Made by a program: the position numbers and the translations under genes | The notes under the pieces: generated by a model | Databases searched by the model: none | What the model was told of the DNA's origin: nothing | Seen by the model: the letters and a program-made list of their open reading frames with translations, nothing else | Shown here: one piece after another, positions 1 to 8,864 of the stretch | Position numbering within the stretch: position 1 is the stretch's first letter | How the letters are laid out: the number at the start of each line of letters is the position of its first letter | NCBI GenBank assembly: GCA_949127735.1 | Contig: CASBPX010000064.1 | Span: 1-42,392 of the forward strand | Source of the DNA: Candidatus Obscuribacterales bacterium | Lineage (GTDB): Bacteria; Cyanobacteriota; Vampirovibrionia; Obscuribacterales; Obscuribacteraceae | Direction: 5' to 3' | DNA: 42,392 bases

Positions 1-3000
1 GTAACAATGCTTTAGCGAGCAAGGGCTCAGCTTTGTCAAAAGTACCTTGTTGGAATTGTAAACCGGCCAGGCTGGTGAGATTCTCGGCCAGTTTGAGCGG
101 CTCTTGCACTTCAGCATTTTCCAATATAGTGATAGCACGAGCAATCAAAGGTTCTGCGTCACTGAAAAGGCCTTGAACGCACATAACCCCGGCCAGGTTA
201 TTCAAATCGTCTACCACTTCCGGATGTGACGATCCGAGCTCGCCCTGACGCCAGGACAAAATACGTTCGTATGCGCGCTGGGCTTCTGGATAATTCTCTT
301 GCTCATAATGCATCTCAGCCATTTTAGTCAAGGCCGAAGACATGGATGAAATTTGTGCCGCTTTAGCAGCAGCCACTTCAGCCTCATTCATCTTGTTCAA
401 GCGGGAACTGCTGGCACCAGGCTTGACAGCAGCTGCAGGCTGATTGGCACTAAAGCTGACTTCGGCCGTAACTGCAGCGGGGCGAGAGGCAGCTGGTGTT
501 GGAGTTGGTGCTGGAACTGGAAATTCAGCTGTTGGCGCTGGAGCAGGTTTGGGCTCTGGTGTTGGAGCCGGTTTCGGCTCTGGCGCTGGAACTGGAGCAG
601 GAACTTCAGCTGCCGGTGCTGGAGCCGGTCTCGGCTCTGGTGCTGGAGCCGGTCTCGGCTCTGGTGCTGGAATTGGAGCAGGCTCTGGTGCTGGAGCCGG
701 TTTCGGCTCTGGAGGTGCCGGAGCAGGCACCACCACCGGTGCAGGCACACCCTCCGCGGGCAAGGTAGGCCGGTCAAATTCGCCTGTTCTCTCCAATTTG
801 ATATTAGAAAACAGTGAGCGCAAATCAACTTCCTCCTCTGGCTTGCTTTCTACTAAATCAGCACCGTTGACATTAGTTTCGCCACCGGTTAACTGAGCCA
901 TCAATTGCTCTGCCGACTGTACTGCTTCTACTGGTGATGGGGAAGGCGCTGGATCGATGACACTGTCCGGAGCGGGTTTCACATCTTGTAAGCTAAACTC
1001 AAGATCAGCAATCACAGCCGGCTTTTCATCAAGATTAAGCGCTGGTGGCTGGTCGAAAGTGTTTTTAAGATCAATATTGAATTCGGCGGCACTCAGTAAG
1101 CTATCTAAGCCAGGCACACTAGAGTCGTGAGAACGGTCCAGCGGAGCGTGGAGAGAATCAAGCAAAGGATCATATGCAGGTTTTTCATATGCAGGTTTTT
1201 CAAATGCAGGTTTTTCAGGAACTGTTTTTTCAGGCACGGGATCTACCAGCGCATCGCCCGTGGTGCCCAATAATCCAGCGAGGTCAGGCGGCGCATCGTT
1301 AACAGCGTTCTCGAGCTTACTGAGCAGACTGTCAAGCGATCCACTGCTCTCCTGCGCCACTCGATCCGCTACCTTATCCACTTCTTCATTGGCAATAGTG
1401 CTGAACACAGCCGTAGTTTGAAATGCGTCTGGACGCGCCTGGGCCGCTTCAGCATCAGCAGATGCAACAGCTTCATCAGGCATTTGCGCCAGCGAAGCAA
1501 TTAGAGCCTCGGCCTGAGCGGCAACCTGAGCCGATTTCTCTTCCGCTTCGGTGCTCTTCGCTTCGTCGGACAAACCAAACAAACTGAGCAAGTCAGAATC
1601 GGCCTCAGCTTTTGAATCAGCACTTGCGCTAGCACCAGATGCAGTGGCAGCAGTTTCAGCGGCCAGAGAATCTCGCACCGCGTCAAGCTTCGAATCTAGA
1701 CTGAATGGCACTGCGTCTAGTGACGGTGCCGCAACCGCGAGAGCTGCCTCCGGCAAATTCTCCCTGGTCCATCCGAGTTCAACTAATGCGGCTTCAAAAG
1801 TAAGATCGCGTAAGCGTCCTTTGTTGATGCAATGGTCTAAGACCTGTGCTGCATTATCCAGGGCAAAATCACCCTTTTCCATCAATAAATTGCAATCAAG
1901 AGCTGCCTGGCGTCCAATTTCCGTAAAGAAACCAGTGACTTTGAGCACATCCGCTAAGGCCAGCGGATTTTGCCTGGCCATGGCCAGCGCGCGATCAATA
2001 TCTTCGGCCGAAACCACGTTTGAGGCGATCAATAAGGCTTCAAAAGAGTGATCAGCAGAGGGAGTACCACCACCATATTCTTTGTTATCAATGGTGACCG
2101 GTTGTACATCTTCGTCCTTTAAATAATGGTTTTCCAGTGCGGTTAACCGCGAAGCTGTACTACCCGATTTCTTGGTAGCGCTGTCTGTGCCTACAACTGA
2201 GGCCATGAGCGATTCTAGAGATGGTGCCTCTTCGCCTCCGCTTCCGCTGGCCCGTCTCGAAGCTTCTGAAAATTCGCTTTCCAGTTCAGGATCGGCAGCA
2301 GGAGAATCTAAACCAGGCGGCACATAATTATTAGATAGACGACTCTGCACTTCAGGCAAAATGTTGCCTGTTTCATGCATTCCGCGCATGGCGGCGCCGG
2401 CCTGCTCACGATCAAAGATACCTTCCTCGATCATCTGCTGAACAATCAAAGCAACCTGCAACATGTCCTCAGAGACATAGCCCTGTTCCACCATCACTTC
2501 ACCGATAGGCCGCTCGCCTAAAAGGCCAAGTTCAAGGCAGCTCATGACGTCGGTTTCGTTAAGAAAATTAGCCATTACCAGAAGCTCACCGATACGTACG
2601 GTTTTCTGACGTGTCGGCTTAAGCTTAAGATCGGCATACAGGCCCTGATCACCGGTCAGAGTGGCGCCTGCCTTAGAGCCTTCGTTTTTCAACGCTTCCA
2701 GGGCTTCGTGCCGGTGCATCATACCGTCGCGCACCCGAACCTGTAGCTCCAGAGCGACGCGCAAAAGCGAGTCGGGCATCGAGCCGTTCAAAACAAGAAT
2801 GCGTCCAAGAGGCAGCCCGGTAGCCAGTGAGCGCTGCATAGCCGCGCCGAATACGGCTTTGTTGATAATTCCAGAATCAATCAACAACTCGCCCAGACGG
2901 TTAGTCTGAGTAGAAGCTTGCTGTTCAATGGCCAGCTCTTCTCTAACAAGATCTTGAAAACTTGCACCGCTTTTGCAGGACACTTTCAGACAACGCGCCG

Positions 3001-3256
3001 CCAGGGTCATATCAATCACTTTGTCTCTGAGCATCGACTGTGCGTCCACCGCTGATTGTAAATCGCGATGATTGATAAAACCAGACATAGTCAGCATTTG
3101 ACCGATGTGCAGATGCTTTGTTCCAGCGGACCGAGCAGTGTCATCCAATTGCTTCTGCGTGATCACACCAGCTTTAACGAAAAGTTCCCCAATCAAAATG
3201 TCAGTGGGGTAACTTCTAGTTGTATTGTTTTTCTTCAAAAAATCGAATGGCGGCAC
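1..3256 (-). CDS. Large MshEN-like repeat / TPR protein, 3' end cut by window
   Basis: An open frame runs from a GTG at 3256 to the window edge, at least 1085 residues, with no stop. AGGGAAA (3259-3265) just upstream of the GTG supports this start. The N-terminal ~270 residues hold three repeats of the kind 'IGELLV..G.I....L..AL', similar to the GspE/PilB N-terminal (MshEN, PF05157) domain, which in other proteins binds c-di-GMP or partner proteins. A long Ala/Ser/Asp/Glu-rich linker follows, then a Pro/Ala/Glu repeat tract (about 490-760) and kinesin-light-chain-type TPR repeats, still continuing at base 1 (HYEQENYPEAQRAYERIL, then LAGVMCVQGLFSDAEPLI). There is no ATPase motif and no signal peptide, so it is probably a cytoplasmic scaffold. 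The function is inferred only. The Gly/Ala-rich open frames on the opposite strand are shadows of the Pro/Ala tract. Confidence 0.85.
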   Translation of the reverse strand, partial: MPPFDFLKKNNTTRSYPTDILIGELFVKAGVITQKQLDDTARSAGTKHLHIGQMLTMSGFINHRDLQSAVDAQSMLRDKVIDMTLAARCLKVSCKSGASFQDLVREELAIEQQASTQTNRLGELLIDSGIINKAVFGAAMQRSLATGLPLGRILVLNGSMPDSLLRVALELQVRVRDGMMHRHEALEALKNEGSKAGATLTGDQGLYADLKLKPTRQKTVRIGELLVMANFLNETDVMSCLELGLLGERPIGEVMVEQGYVSEDMLQVALIVQQMIEEGIFDREQAGAAMRGMHETGNILPEVQSRLSNNYVPPGLDSPAADPELESEFSEASRRASGSGGEEAPSLESLMASVVGTDSATKKSGSTASRLTALENHYLKDEDVQPVTIDNKEYGGGTPSADHSFEALLIASNVVSAEDIDRALAMARQNPLALADVLKVTGFFTEIGRQAALDCNLLMEKGDFALDNAAQVLDHCINKGRLRDLTFEAALVELGWTRENLPEAALAVAAPSLDAVPFSLDSKLDAVRDSLAAETAATASGASASADSKAEADSDLLSLFGLSDEAKSTEAEEKSAQVAAQAEALIASLAQMPDEAVASADAEAAQARPDAFQTTAVFSTIANEEVDKVADRVAQESSGSLDSLLSKLENAVNDAPPDLAGLLGTTGDALVDPVPEKTVPEKPAFEKPAYEKPAYDPLLDSLHAPLDRSHDSSVPGLDSLLSAAEFNIDLKNTFDQPPALNLDEKPAVIADLEFSLQDVKPAPDSVIDPAPSPSPVEAVQSAEQLMAQLTGGETNVNGADLVESKPEEEVDLRSLFSNIKLERTGEFDRPTLPAEGVPAPVVVPAPAPPEPKPAPAPEPAPIPAPEPRPAPAPEPRPAPAPAAEVPAPVPAPEPKPAPTPEPKPAPAPTAEFPVPAPTPTPAASRPAAVTAEVSFSANQPAAAVKPGASSSRLNKMNEAEVAAAKAAQISSMSSALTKMAEMHYEQENYPEAQRAYERILSWRQGELGSSHPEVVDDLNNLAGVMCVQGLFSDAEPLIARAITILENAEVQEPLKLAENLTSLAGLQFQQGTFDKAEPLLAKALL
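1172..1216. repeat. Three tandem 15-bp units inside the MshEN/TPR gene
   Basis: The 15-bp unit ATATGCAGGTTTTTC occurs twice (1172-1186, 1187-1201), with a third copy differing at one base (1202-1216). On the coding (minus) strand it reads as a KPA(Y/F)E pentapeptide repeat in the linker, so it stays in frame. Confidence 0.9.
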
Positions 3257-3526
3257 AGTTTCCCTCGGTCGACCTCTAGATCCTAACCCGAATATATATG
3301 AACTATAGCAATACGTTCCCCCGCAGGGCCCCTCTCTAACCCTCCACAGTCTCGGCTGTTGCAATGTTTAGCATTCGAGGCGCTTAGTTCAAATTTAAAG
3401 CTACCAGATACTCGCAAAAAGCGCTTACACTCCAAATCATAGAATCTCACCACCTTTTTATGATTATTGCCCACGGGGTAGAAAGTATTGTGGTCAAGCG
3501 GCTTAAGGCGGGAAATATTATCAGCA

Positions 3527-4162
3527 ATGTCTGAAACAGGCGCACCAGCCAAAGTGCTTATAGTGGAAGACCATCACGCCACCATGGATGGGCTTTTTCT
3601 TGGTCTTTCAAATGTGCCCGGACTCAAGGTCGTAGGTACAGCCGCCACCAGCGATGAGGGTTTGAAACAACTGAACGAGCATCATCCCGACATTATTGTG
3701 CTCGATTTACATTTGCCGGGCACAATGGGTCCCAAAGCGACTATCGAGGCATTCCGGGCCGCGGCAGGCGAACAGACTAAACTGATTATATTTTCAGCTG
3801 AAAGCCGCATGGCCTTTATTCAATCGGTTCTGGCCATGGGCGTTTCCGCTTATCTACTGAAATCGGAGCGCGTAGCCAAGGTCGCCGAGACTATTCAAGC
3901 GGTGCTAGCCGGCAAAAGCGGACTGATTTCAGAAGAAGTAACCAAGACCTATAAAAAAATAACAAGGGCTGAGATGGAAGTACTGACGATGCTCGGCCGC
4001 GGTATGAAATATCAGGAAATCGCCGAACACAGAGTCACGTCTGTGGCCACGGCTCGCAAACAATGCGAAACCCTGTTGCTTAAGCTCAACCTCGAAAGTC
4101 GCGAACAATTGATTGCCTGGGCCGTACAAAACGGTTTCGGCAGCGTAGAAATGGAAAGTTGA
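3527..4162 (+). CDS. NarL/FixJ-family response regulator
   Basis: 211 residues from the ATG at 3527. A TTG at 3488 would add 13 residues ahead of the conserved receiver start, so I prefer the ATG. The receiver domain (about 8-125) shows the acidic pair in 'LIVEDHH', the phosphoacceptor Asp60 in 'IIVLDLHLPG' and a Lys in 'LLKSE'. A LuxR-type helix-turn-helix (about 145-205) follows: 'ITRAEMEVLTMLGRGMKYQE'. It should be phosphorylated by the kinase encoded 13 bp downstream and then bind DNA. The targets are unknown; the same operon also encodes a secreted TonB-C/TPR protein. Confidence 0.93.
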   Translation: MSETGAPAKVLIVEDHHATMDGLFLGLSNVPGLKVVGTAATSDEGLKQLNEHHPDIIVLDLHLPGTMGPKATIEAFRAAAGEQTKLIIFSAESRMAFIQSVLAMGVSAYLLKSERVAKVAETIQAVLAGKSGLISEEVTKTYKKITRAEMEVLTMLGRGMKYQEIAEHRVTSVATARKQCETLLLKLNLESREQLIAWAVQNGFGSVEMES

Positions 4163-4175
4163 TCGAGCCACTCAA

Positions 4176-5498
4176 GTGAATGAATTTCTCAAACAATTTT
4201 TTCGCAGCCAAGCAGGTAAAGATTTGCCTGATGAGAAACTACTGCAAGCGCGCCTGGCCGACTTGCAGCAAGAGGCAGAAATTCAAGAGCAATTTCAGAC
4301 CCATGCCCGCATTGCTAAAAGCCGCGCTCGTGAAGATTATTTACAGAAGCAAGCGGAAGAATTATCACTGGCTCTGAATAGCCACGCAAAACAGTACATA
4401 AAAATGCTCATGGAAACTTTTCCGCAAATACACCTCAGCGCAAGTGATCCTATTCGCGTGCCGGAGCCCACCAACTGGTTGCCGCGCAAAGGCGAGAATG
4501 CAACAAGTCAAAAGATTTTGCCCTTCTACAGCCGCTGGAAAGTTACTGGCGGCAACAATACACTCTCAGTCAGGGCATCTCGCGGTGTAATTGAATTTTT
4601 TGTTGTACCCGATAAAGAAGTGCCTCATATTTCAATGAGTGAATTCGGTTCGCGCTTTCGGGGCAAATTTACATTTTCGGAAAATGAAAAGGGTCTAGTC
4701 TGGAAACGAGACGGTGCACGCCTCAACGCCGAACAGTCTTGCCGATTTGTGGAGCTTTTATTAGACGAGCTGGCTGCGGATAAAGAAAAACCGCGAGCCC
4801 AGAGACCGTTTCCGGACGTACTGCCACCGAACCTTGAACAGCAACTAGAAATGGAGAAAAACAATCTTCTCTTCAAATTGCTCAATCAACAAGAAGAGCT
4901 AAAAAACCAGCTGGCACGAGACCTGCACGATAGCGTGATTGCCGACTTGATGATGCTCAAACGTTATCTTTCCGGTGACAAAAAGCTCTCACCGGAAGAA
5001 ACGATTGAAATAATTGACGAAGTAGTTTTGCAACTGCGCGATATTGTCAACGAATATTCGCCTCGACAATTGCAAGAGTGGGGCTTACAAGTGGGTATCG
5101 AAGACCTTCTCGATCGAATTGGCCGCCGCACCGGGCTAAAAGTCAATTTTAGTTTCTCAGGTGAGCTACCAAAGTATCCTGATCTGGTCAGTCTGCACAT
5201 TTTTCGAGTGGTGCAGGAAAGCTTGAATAATATCGAAAAACATGCAAGCGCCACTGAAGTGACGGTTGACATCAAAGCGTCCGCACACGGCTTAAATGTT
5301 TTTGAAATTAGCGACAATGGTTCAGGCTTCGACGCCGCCCATGTGCGTCTAGAAGCTGATGGATCGCACAGCATGGGCCTTGAAGGCATGCGCGAGCGCA
5401 TGGAACTGATTCGCTGCTTCTTCCCATGCCAGCTCACCATTGAATCAGCACAGGGCAGAGGTACTACAATTACATTGACTATCTCGCCGCCACAATAA
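4176..5498 (+). CDS. Cytoplasmic HisKA_3 sensor histidine kinase (NarX/DesK type)
   Basis: 440 residues from a GTG at 4176, 13 bp after the regulator's stop; no strong Shine-Dalgarno is visible. The N-terminal ~215 residues are a sensor region with coiled-coil-like Gln/Glu stretches and no membrane segment. The HisKA_3 motif 'LARDLHDSVIADLMMLKRYL' carries the phospho-acceptor His251. The HATPase domain (about 340-438) shows the N-box 'QESLNNIEKHA', G1 'ISDNGSGFD' and 'SMGLEGMRERMEL'. It is the likely partner of the NarL-type regulator in the same operon. The lack of transmembrane helices implies a cytoplasmic signal, or input passed on by another protein. Confidence 0.93.
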   Translation: MNEFLKQFFRSQAGKDLPDEKLLQARLADLQQEAEIQEQFQTHARIAKSRAREDYLQKQAEELSLALNSHAKQYIKMLMETFPQIHLSASDPIRVPEPTNWLPRKGENATSQKILPFYSRWKVTGGNNTLSVRASRGVIEFFVVPDKEVPHISMSEFGSRFRGKFTFSENEKGLVWKRDGARLNAEQSCRFVELLLDELAADKEKPRAQRPFPDVLPPNLEQQLEMEKNNLLFKLLNQQEELKNQLARDLHDSVIADLMMLKRYLSGDKKLSPEETIEIIDEVVLQLRDIVNEYSPRQLQEWGLQVGIEDLLDRIGRRTGLKVNFSFSGELPKYPDLVSLHIFRVVQESLNNIEKHASATEVTVDIKASAHGLNVFEISDNGSGFDAAHVRLEADGSHSMGLEGMRERMELIRCFFPCQLTIESAQGRGTTITLTISPPQ

Positions 5499-6728
5499 AT
5501 GAAGTTTATGCTTAATACAAAATTGATCACACTGGGCTTGGCTCTCTCACTAGCTTTAATCTCAGTCAGCTTTGAACAGCAGGCGCGAGCGCAATCTAAA
5601 GCTGAAGCCAAGCCAGATTTGAAAGCCTACATGGGTAAGCTGCAGAGCAAAATTCAATGGTCGCCACCACAAAAGACCACAGCCGAAAAAGTAACAGTAT
5701 TTTTTACCATCGCTAAAAATGGCCAAGTCAGCGCAGTCAAAGTGCAGGAGCCATCAGGCGACCCTGCCGCCGACAGCCTGGCTATTGAATGCATCAAGAA
5801 AAGCGGCCCATTTGCCCCGTTGCCTGCCGGAAGAAACACTCTAGATGTTACTTTCACCTTGCCCTGCCAACGGGGCCACACCGCCAGTGGTGTCGATATG
5901 AATCCTTATTTTACTGAGTTCAGCAAGAAGATTCACAAGACCTGGTGGGTGCCAAAACGTCTTTTGTTCTGTCAGGTATCCGTGAAAATGAGTATCGCTA
6001 ATGACGGCACGGTGAGCCAGTTGACTGTGACAAAATCATCGGGAGACAAAAATGCCGATCGCCTGGCCATCATCGGCATCAAACGAGCCGCGCCATTTGC
6101 GCCTCTGCCTGCTGGAGTTGACGGGCCATATCAAATGACTTATACAGCCGGATTTGCAAGCGATCATTCTAAAGATTTTTCTATTTGGAACGGTCAAAAA
6201 GTGGGATTGGGTGAAACTTATGAGACTTCCGGCGGCAGCAAAGTAGGTCATATAGACCATACCACCGACAAAGATAGGGCTTTCCATCTGCGCAAAGAAG
6301 AAGCCTTGATCAAAATGGCCGATTTAGACGAACAAATGGACCAGGAAATCAAAGCCTCCGGACCAGACAGTATCAAACTGGTACCACTGATGGTGCAATA
6401 TGCCGTTAGCGACCGGTCTATCGAAGAACACCTGGAAGCCCTGGGCAAACTGCAACAAGCGCTTGCCATTGCTAGAAAAGCCGGTGCAGGCCACGACAAA
6501 GAACTGGCTCATAGTCTTTGTGCCCTGGGTGAAGTTGAATACAACCTTGGTCACACAGCCGAAGCTGAACCACTTTTGAAAGAAGCTATTGAACTGAAAG
6601 AAAACGTACTGAAGGTACAAGACAAAGAGTTAAAAGAATTACTTGAGACCTATGCGCGTTTGCTCTATAAACAGAATCGCATCGAAGAATCGGAAGCCGT
6701 GGCCAAAAGGGCGCGTGCGATTATTTAA
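5499..6728 (+). CDS. Secreted protein with two TonB-C domains and TPR tail
   Basis: 409 residues. The ATG at 5499 directly follows the kinase stop codon (TAA-ATG), so translation is probably coupled. A signal peptide is visible ('LITLGLALSLALISVSFEQQ', cleavage near ARAQS). Two TonB C-terminal-like repeats follow (about 38-125 and 132-222), both with the 'V.FTIAKNGQVS...V..SSGD..AD.LAI..IK...PFAPLPAG' pattern. The last ~110 residues form TPR-like helices ('ALGEVEYNLGHTAEAEPLLK'). There is no TonB transmembrane/ExbB-interacting N-terminus, so it is unlikely to be a classical TonB. A periplasmic binding or scaffold role is inferred. Its place in the operon ties it to the two-component system, as output or as signal-sensing partner. 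Confidence 0.88.
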   Translation: MKFMLNTKLITLGLALSLALISVSFEQQARAQSKAEAKPDLKAYMGKLQSKIQWSPPQKTTAEKVTVFFTIAKNGQVSAVKVQEPSGDPAADSLAIECIKKSGPFAPLPAGRNTLDVTFTLPCQRGHTASGVDMNPYFTEFSKKIHKTWWVPKRLLFCQVSVKMSIANDGTVSQLTVTKSSGDKNADRLAIIGIKRAAPFAPLPAGVDGPYQMTYTAGFASDHSKDFSIWNGQKVGLGETYETSGGSKVGHIDHTTDKDRAFHLRKEEALIKMADLDEQMDQEIKASGPDSIKLVPLMVQYAVSDRSIEEHLEALGKLQQALAIARKAGAGHDKELAHSLCALGEVEYNLGHTAEAEPLLKEAIELKENVLKVQDKELKELLETYARLLYKQNRIEESEAVAKRARAII

Positions 6729-6753
6729 TTTGAGAGGGAATCGCAGCAGCAAC

Positions 6754-7206
6754 CTACTTGGATAGTGAAAGTGACCTGATTACACCAGACTTTGAATAGG
6801 CGATGATTGCTTTGTCTGCGGTGATCAGTACTGAGTTTAACGACTGAGCCGTAGCAATGATAATTCTGTCAGCAGGATCGCCATGAAATTTTCCAGGCAA
6901 AAAATTGCTTTGCATGGCAATCTGAGAATTAACATCAATGACTTGCAGGCCAAACTTGGACACGAGCTCATCAAACCACATAAGTGGAGATTTCGGCAGC
7001 GAAAGGCGTTCTTTAGCAACCAACATGCCTATCTCCCATGCTGAGATTGCTGAAACAAATAATCTCTGCTTTTCGTAAGCAACCTGCAAAACCCGTCGGC
7101 GTTTTTCAATCCTGCTATCACCCTGAGCGAGCCATACTGCTACATGGGTGTCAATTAAAAAAAAGTCTAAAGCCGTTCCTTCGAGGCTAGGTTTTTCTTT
7201 CTGCAT
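6754..7206 (-). CDS. VapC-like PIN-domain toxin
   Basis: 150 residues from the ATG at 7206; the frame is open 11 codons further upstream, but that part lies deeper inside the antitoxin gene. It is a type II toxin-antitoxin RNase of the PIN fold. The acidic residues expected at the Mg2+ site are present: Asp19 ('FFLIDTHVAVWLA'), Glu58 ('ISAWEIGML'), Asp110 and Asp113 ('HGDPADRIIIATA'). It overlaps the antitoxin gene by 20 bp, the usual TA arrangement. It ends 25 bp from the convergent end of the TonB-C/TPR gene. Confidence 0.93.
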   Translation of the reverse strand: MQKEKPSLEGTALDFFLIDTHVAVWLAQGDSRIEKRRRVLQVAYEKQRLFVSAISAWEIGMLVAKERLSLPKSPLMWFDELVSKFGLQVIDVNSQIAMQSNFLPGKFHGDPADRIIIATAQSLNSVLITADKAIIAYSKSGVIRSLSLSK

Positions 7207-7429
7207 CCCACTCGTCTCCTGATGGCGCCACAATATCACCTAGGACAGTGACGCCCGCTTTCATGCAACCAATAGGGATATCACCGGCTGCAACATAGGG
7301 TGACACAGTAGCCACTGGTTTTCCGTGCTTAGTAATGACAATTGGTTTGCGCGTTTCTAAAACTTCGTCCAATACCTTCAGACATTTAGCTTTGAACTCA
7401 CCGGCACCCATAGTTCGTTTGTTTTCCAC
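7187..7429 (-). CDS. Phd/YefM-type antitoxin
   Basis: 80 residues from a GTG at 7429 preceded by GGAG at 5-nt spacing. The frame is open to a GTG at 7465, but that lies inside the direct-repeat operator, and a later ATG (7411) is also possible. The fold signature is clear: 'EFKAKCLKVLDEVLETRKPI' followed by 'VITKHGKPVATVSPY', the Phd DNA-binding and dimer region. The C-terminal ~35 residues should wrap around and block the PIN toxin. As in related systems it is expected to repress its own promoter through the tandem repeat upstream. Confidence 0.92.
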   Translation of the reverse strand: MENKRTMGAGEFKAKCLKVLDEVLETRKPIVITKHGKPVATVSPYVAAGDIPIGCMKAGVTVLGDIVAPSGDEWDAERKT

Positions 7430-7454
7430 TCTCACTCCATGCAACGAAAATGTA

Positions 7455-7480
7455 ACTATAGTCACATACTATAGTCACAT
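7455..7480 (-). promoter_or_regulatory. Tandem 13-bp operator-like repeat upstream of the antitoxin
   Basis: Two perfect head-to-tail copies of ACTATAGTCACAT (7455-7467, 7468-7480). Each contains the palindrome ACTATAGT, and the promoter-proximal copy extends to a near-perfect 16-bp palindrome (TGTAACTATAGTCACA, 7451-7466). It sits 26-51 bp before the antitoxin GTG and includes TATAGT hexamers that could act as -10 elements. This fits an autoregulated toxin-antitoxin promoter. The operator role is inferred. Confidence 0.75.
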
Positions 7481-7494
7481 TGTATCACTCCATC

Positions 7495-8766
7495 CTAATT
7501 CGCCAACCTGCTCAAAGTAGTACCATCATCAGCTACTATTTTTATCACTTTGCCAGCGGCGTCAACCTCAAGCTTGGCCGTGCTGGTGCCGCTGACAGTA
7601 CCCTGCCACGAAGACTTTAATGTGCTGCCGTCATCTGAAATCGCGCATTTTCCCACTACGCCAAATAAAGGCATGGTCCAGCCGCATTTGCGACCGTCCT
7701 GCCAGTAAGTATAGGTCAGTCCGTTACTTCCAATAAAACTTCCAACTATATTTGGCACTGCCTGCGGTGCCGAAGCATCTGGCGCAACGTCTTTCTTTTC
7801 ATTTGACCCAGGTACGTTCGCGGAAGCCACAACCTGTGTCTTTGGCTTCAGGCGCGCTTCCAGCACAGCCACTATTTGAGCAGGCACTAGCCTAGGCTCA
7901 GCCGGTTTAGCGGCAAGCAGCAAATCACCGCCTGTCCATTTGCCCGCCTCCAAAACCGGCGACTGCAATACCCCTCGTTCAGCGGCTACTTGCATTTCTA
8001 CATTGGTTTTCAAATATTTGAATGCCGAATTAAGCGTGGTTTTATCGCCCTGCGAATTAAATCCATCAATCAAAGTCTTAGTAAAAACGCCATTGCTATA
8101 ATTCTTTGATTCCCAGCTAGATTGGTCTTTCGTGCTTGAGCAAATCACCGCCCGACCAGTGCCCTGAGCTATGCTGGCAGCGTCTACATTAGAGACTCTG
8201 TGGATGCCTTTGCTCGCCACTTCTTCACCGGCGCTGCCCGAGTGACAGGCATCTAAAATAATCAAAACGCGATTGCAATGAATGCGACTTTTGACGATAT
8301 TAGAGAGAGTTTGCAGTTCAATACCCGTGCTGTAAAGCCTGTCTGTAGCGGTGTCATGCGCAATTAAATAATTGACGCCGCGTAAATCGAGATCTGAGGC
8401 ACTGCCGTGACTGCTGAAATAGATAACCACTAGATCGTCAGGTAAGGCCACGCGGGGTAAAAAAGAATCACCGAGCAAATCGAGCACATTTTCTTTGGTA
8501 GCCAACTCATTGGTCAGCAACTTGACGTGATCAGCGGCAAAATTGCATTTATTAACGAGAAAATCGCGAAAATCACCGGCGTCTTTGGCAGCATATTTAA
8601 GATTGATAGACTTGTCGGCAAATTGGCTTACACCAACCACTACGGCCCACTTATCGGCAACCGCAGCATTGACTTGAGACGACTTAGCTTCGTCAGCCCA
8701 GGCGGCTCCTGTGCTTAAACCAGAGACTGTTTGCAAGACCATAATTAAGCGAATGAGCTGGCGCAA
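7495..8766 (-). CDS. Secreted caspase-like (peptidase C14) protein
   Basis: 423 residues. An N-terminal signal peptide (about 1-25, ending 'GAAWADE') implies export. The caspase-like p20 domain spans about 38-270: 'WAVVVGVSQFAD', the catalytic His120 in 'VVIYFSSHGS' and Cys174 in 'ILDACHSGSAG' are both intact, so it should be an active cysteine endopeptidase. A Pro/Ala-rich linker (about 285-335) leads to a ~85-residue C-terminal domain with paired Trp/Gly motifs ('GSNGLTYTYWQDGRKCGWTM', then 'GSTLKSSWQGTVSG') that looks like a small beta-rich, possibly ligand-binding module. It is transcribed toward the toxin-antitoxin pair, which starts just beyond its stop. Prokaryotic orthocaspases are linked to stress and cell death; any role here is inferred. 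Confidence 0.9.
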   Translation of the reverse strand: MRQLIRLIMVLQTVSGLSTGAAWADEAKSSQVNAAVADKWAVVVGVSQFADKSINLKYAAKDAGDFRDFLVNKCNFAADHVKLLTNELATKENVLDLLGDSFLPRVALPDDLVVIYFSSHGSASDLDLRGVNYLIAHDTATDRLYSTGIELQTLSNIVKSRIHCNRVLIILDACHSGSAGEEVASKGIHRVSNVDAASIAQGTGRAVICSSTKDQSSWESKNYSNGVFTKTLIDGFNSQGDKTTLNSAFKYLKTNVEMQVAAERGVLQSPVLEAGKWTGGDLLLAAKPAEPRLVPAQIVAVLEARLKPKTQVVASANVPGSNEKKDVAPDASAPQAVPNIVGSFIGSNGLTYTYWQDGRKCGWTMPLFGVVGKCAISDDGSTLKSSWQGTVSGTSTAKLEVDAAGKVIKIVADDGTTLSRLAN

Positions 8767-8864
8767 ACTAACTTCCTCAAAAAGGCTAGCTCATTATAGT
8801 GCCAGAGTTTTAATCTGGGCCATAATGGAACAATAGAATAAATGGCCAGAACCTGGGCAAGAAA

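Noticed and set aside
353..896. Gly/Ala-rich and Cys/Trp/Arg-rich plus-strand frames
   Set aside because: They are opposite-strand readings of the Pro/Ala/Glu tract of the large minus-strand gene, which has a coherent frame, domains and a ribosome site.
1551..2051. 166-residue plus-strand frame
   Set aside because: It overlaps the middle of the large minus-strand gene antisense, is Ala/Ser-rich as expected of a shadow, and has no domain.
3283..3552. 89-residue minus-strand frame upstream of the response regulator
   Set aside because: No family features, no ribosome site, and overlaps the likely promoter of the regulator operon.
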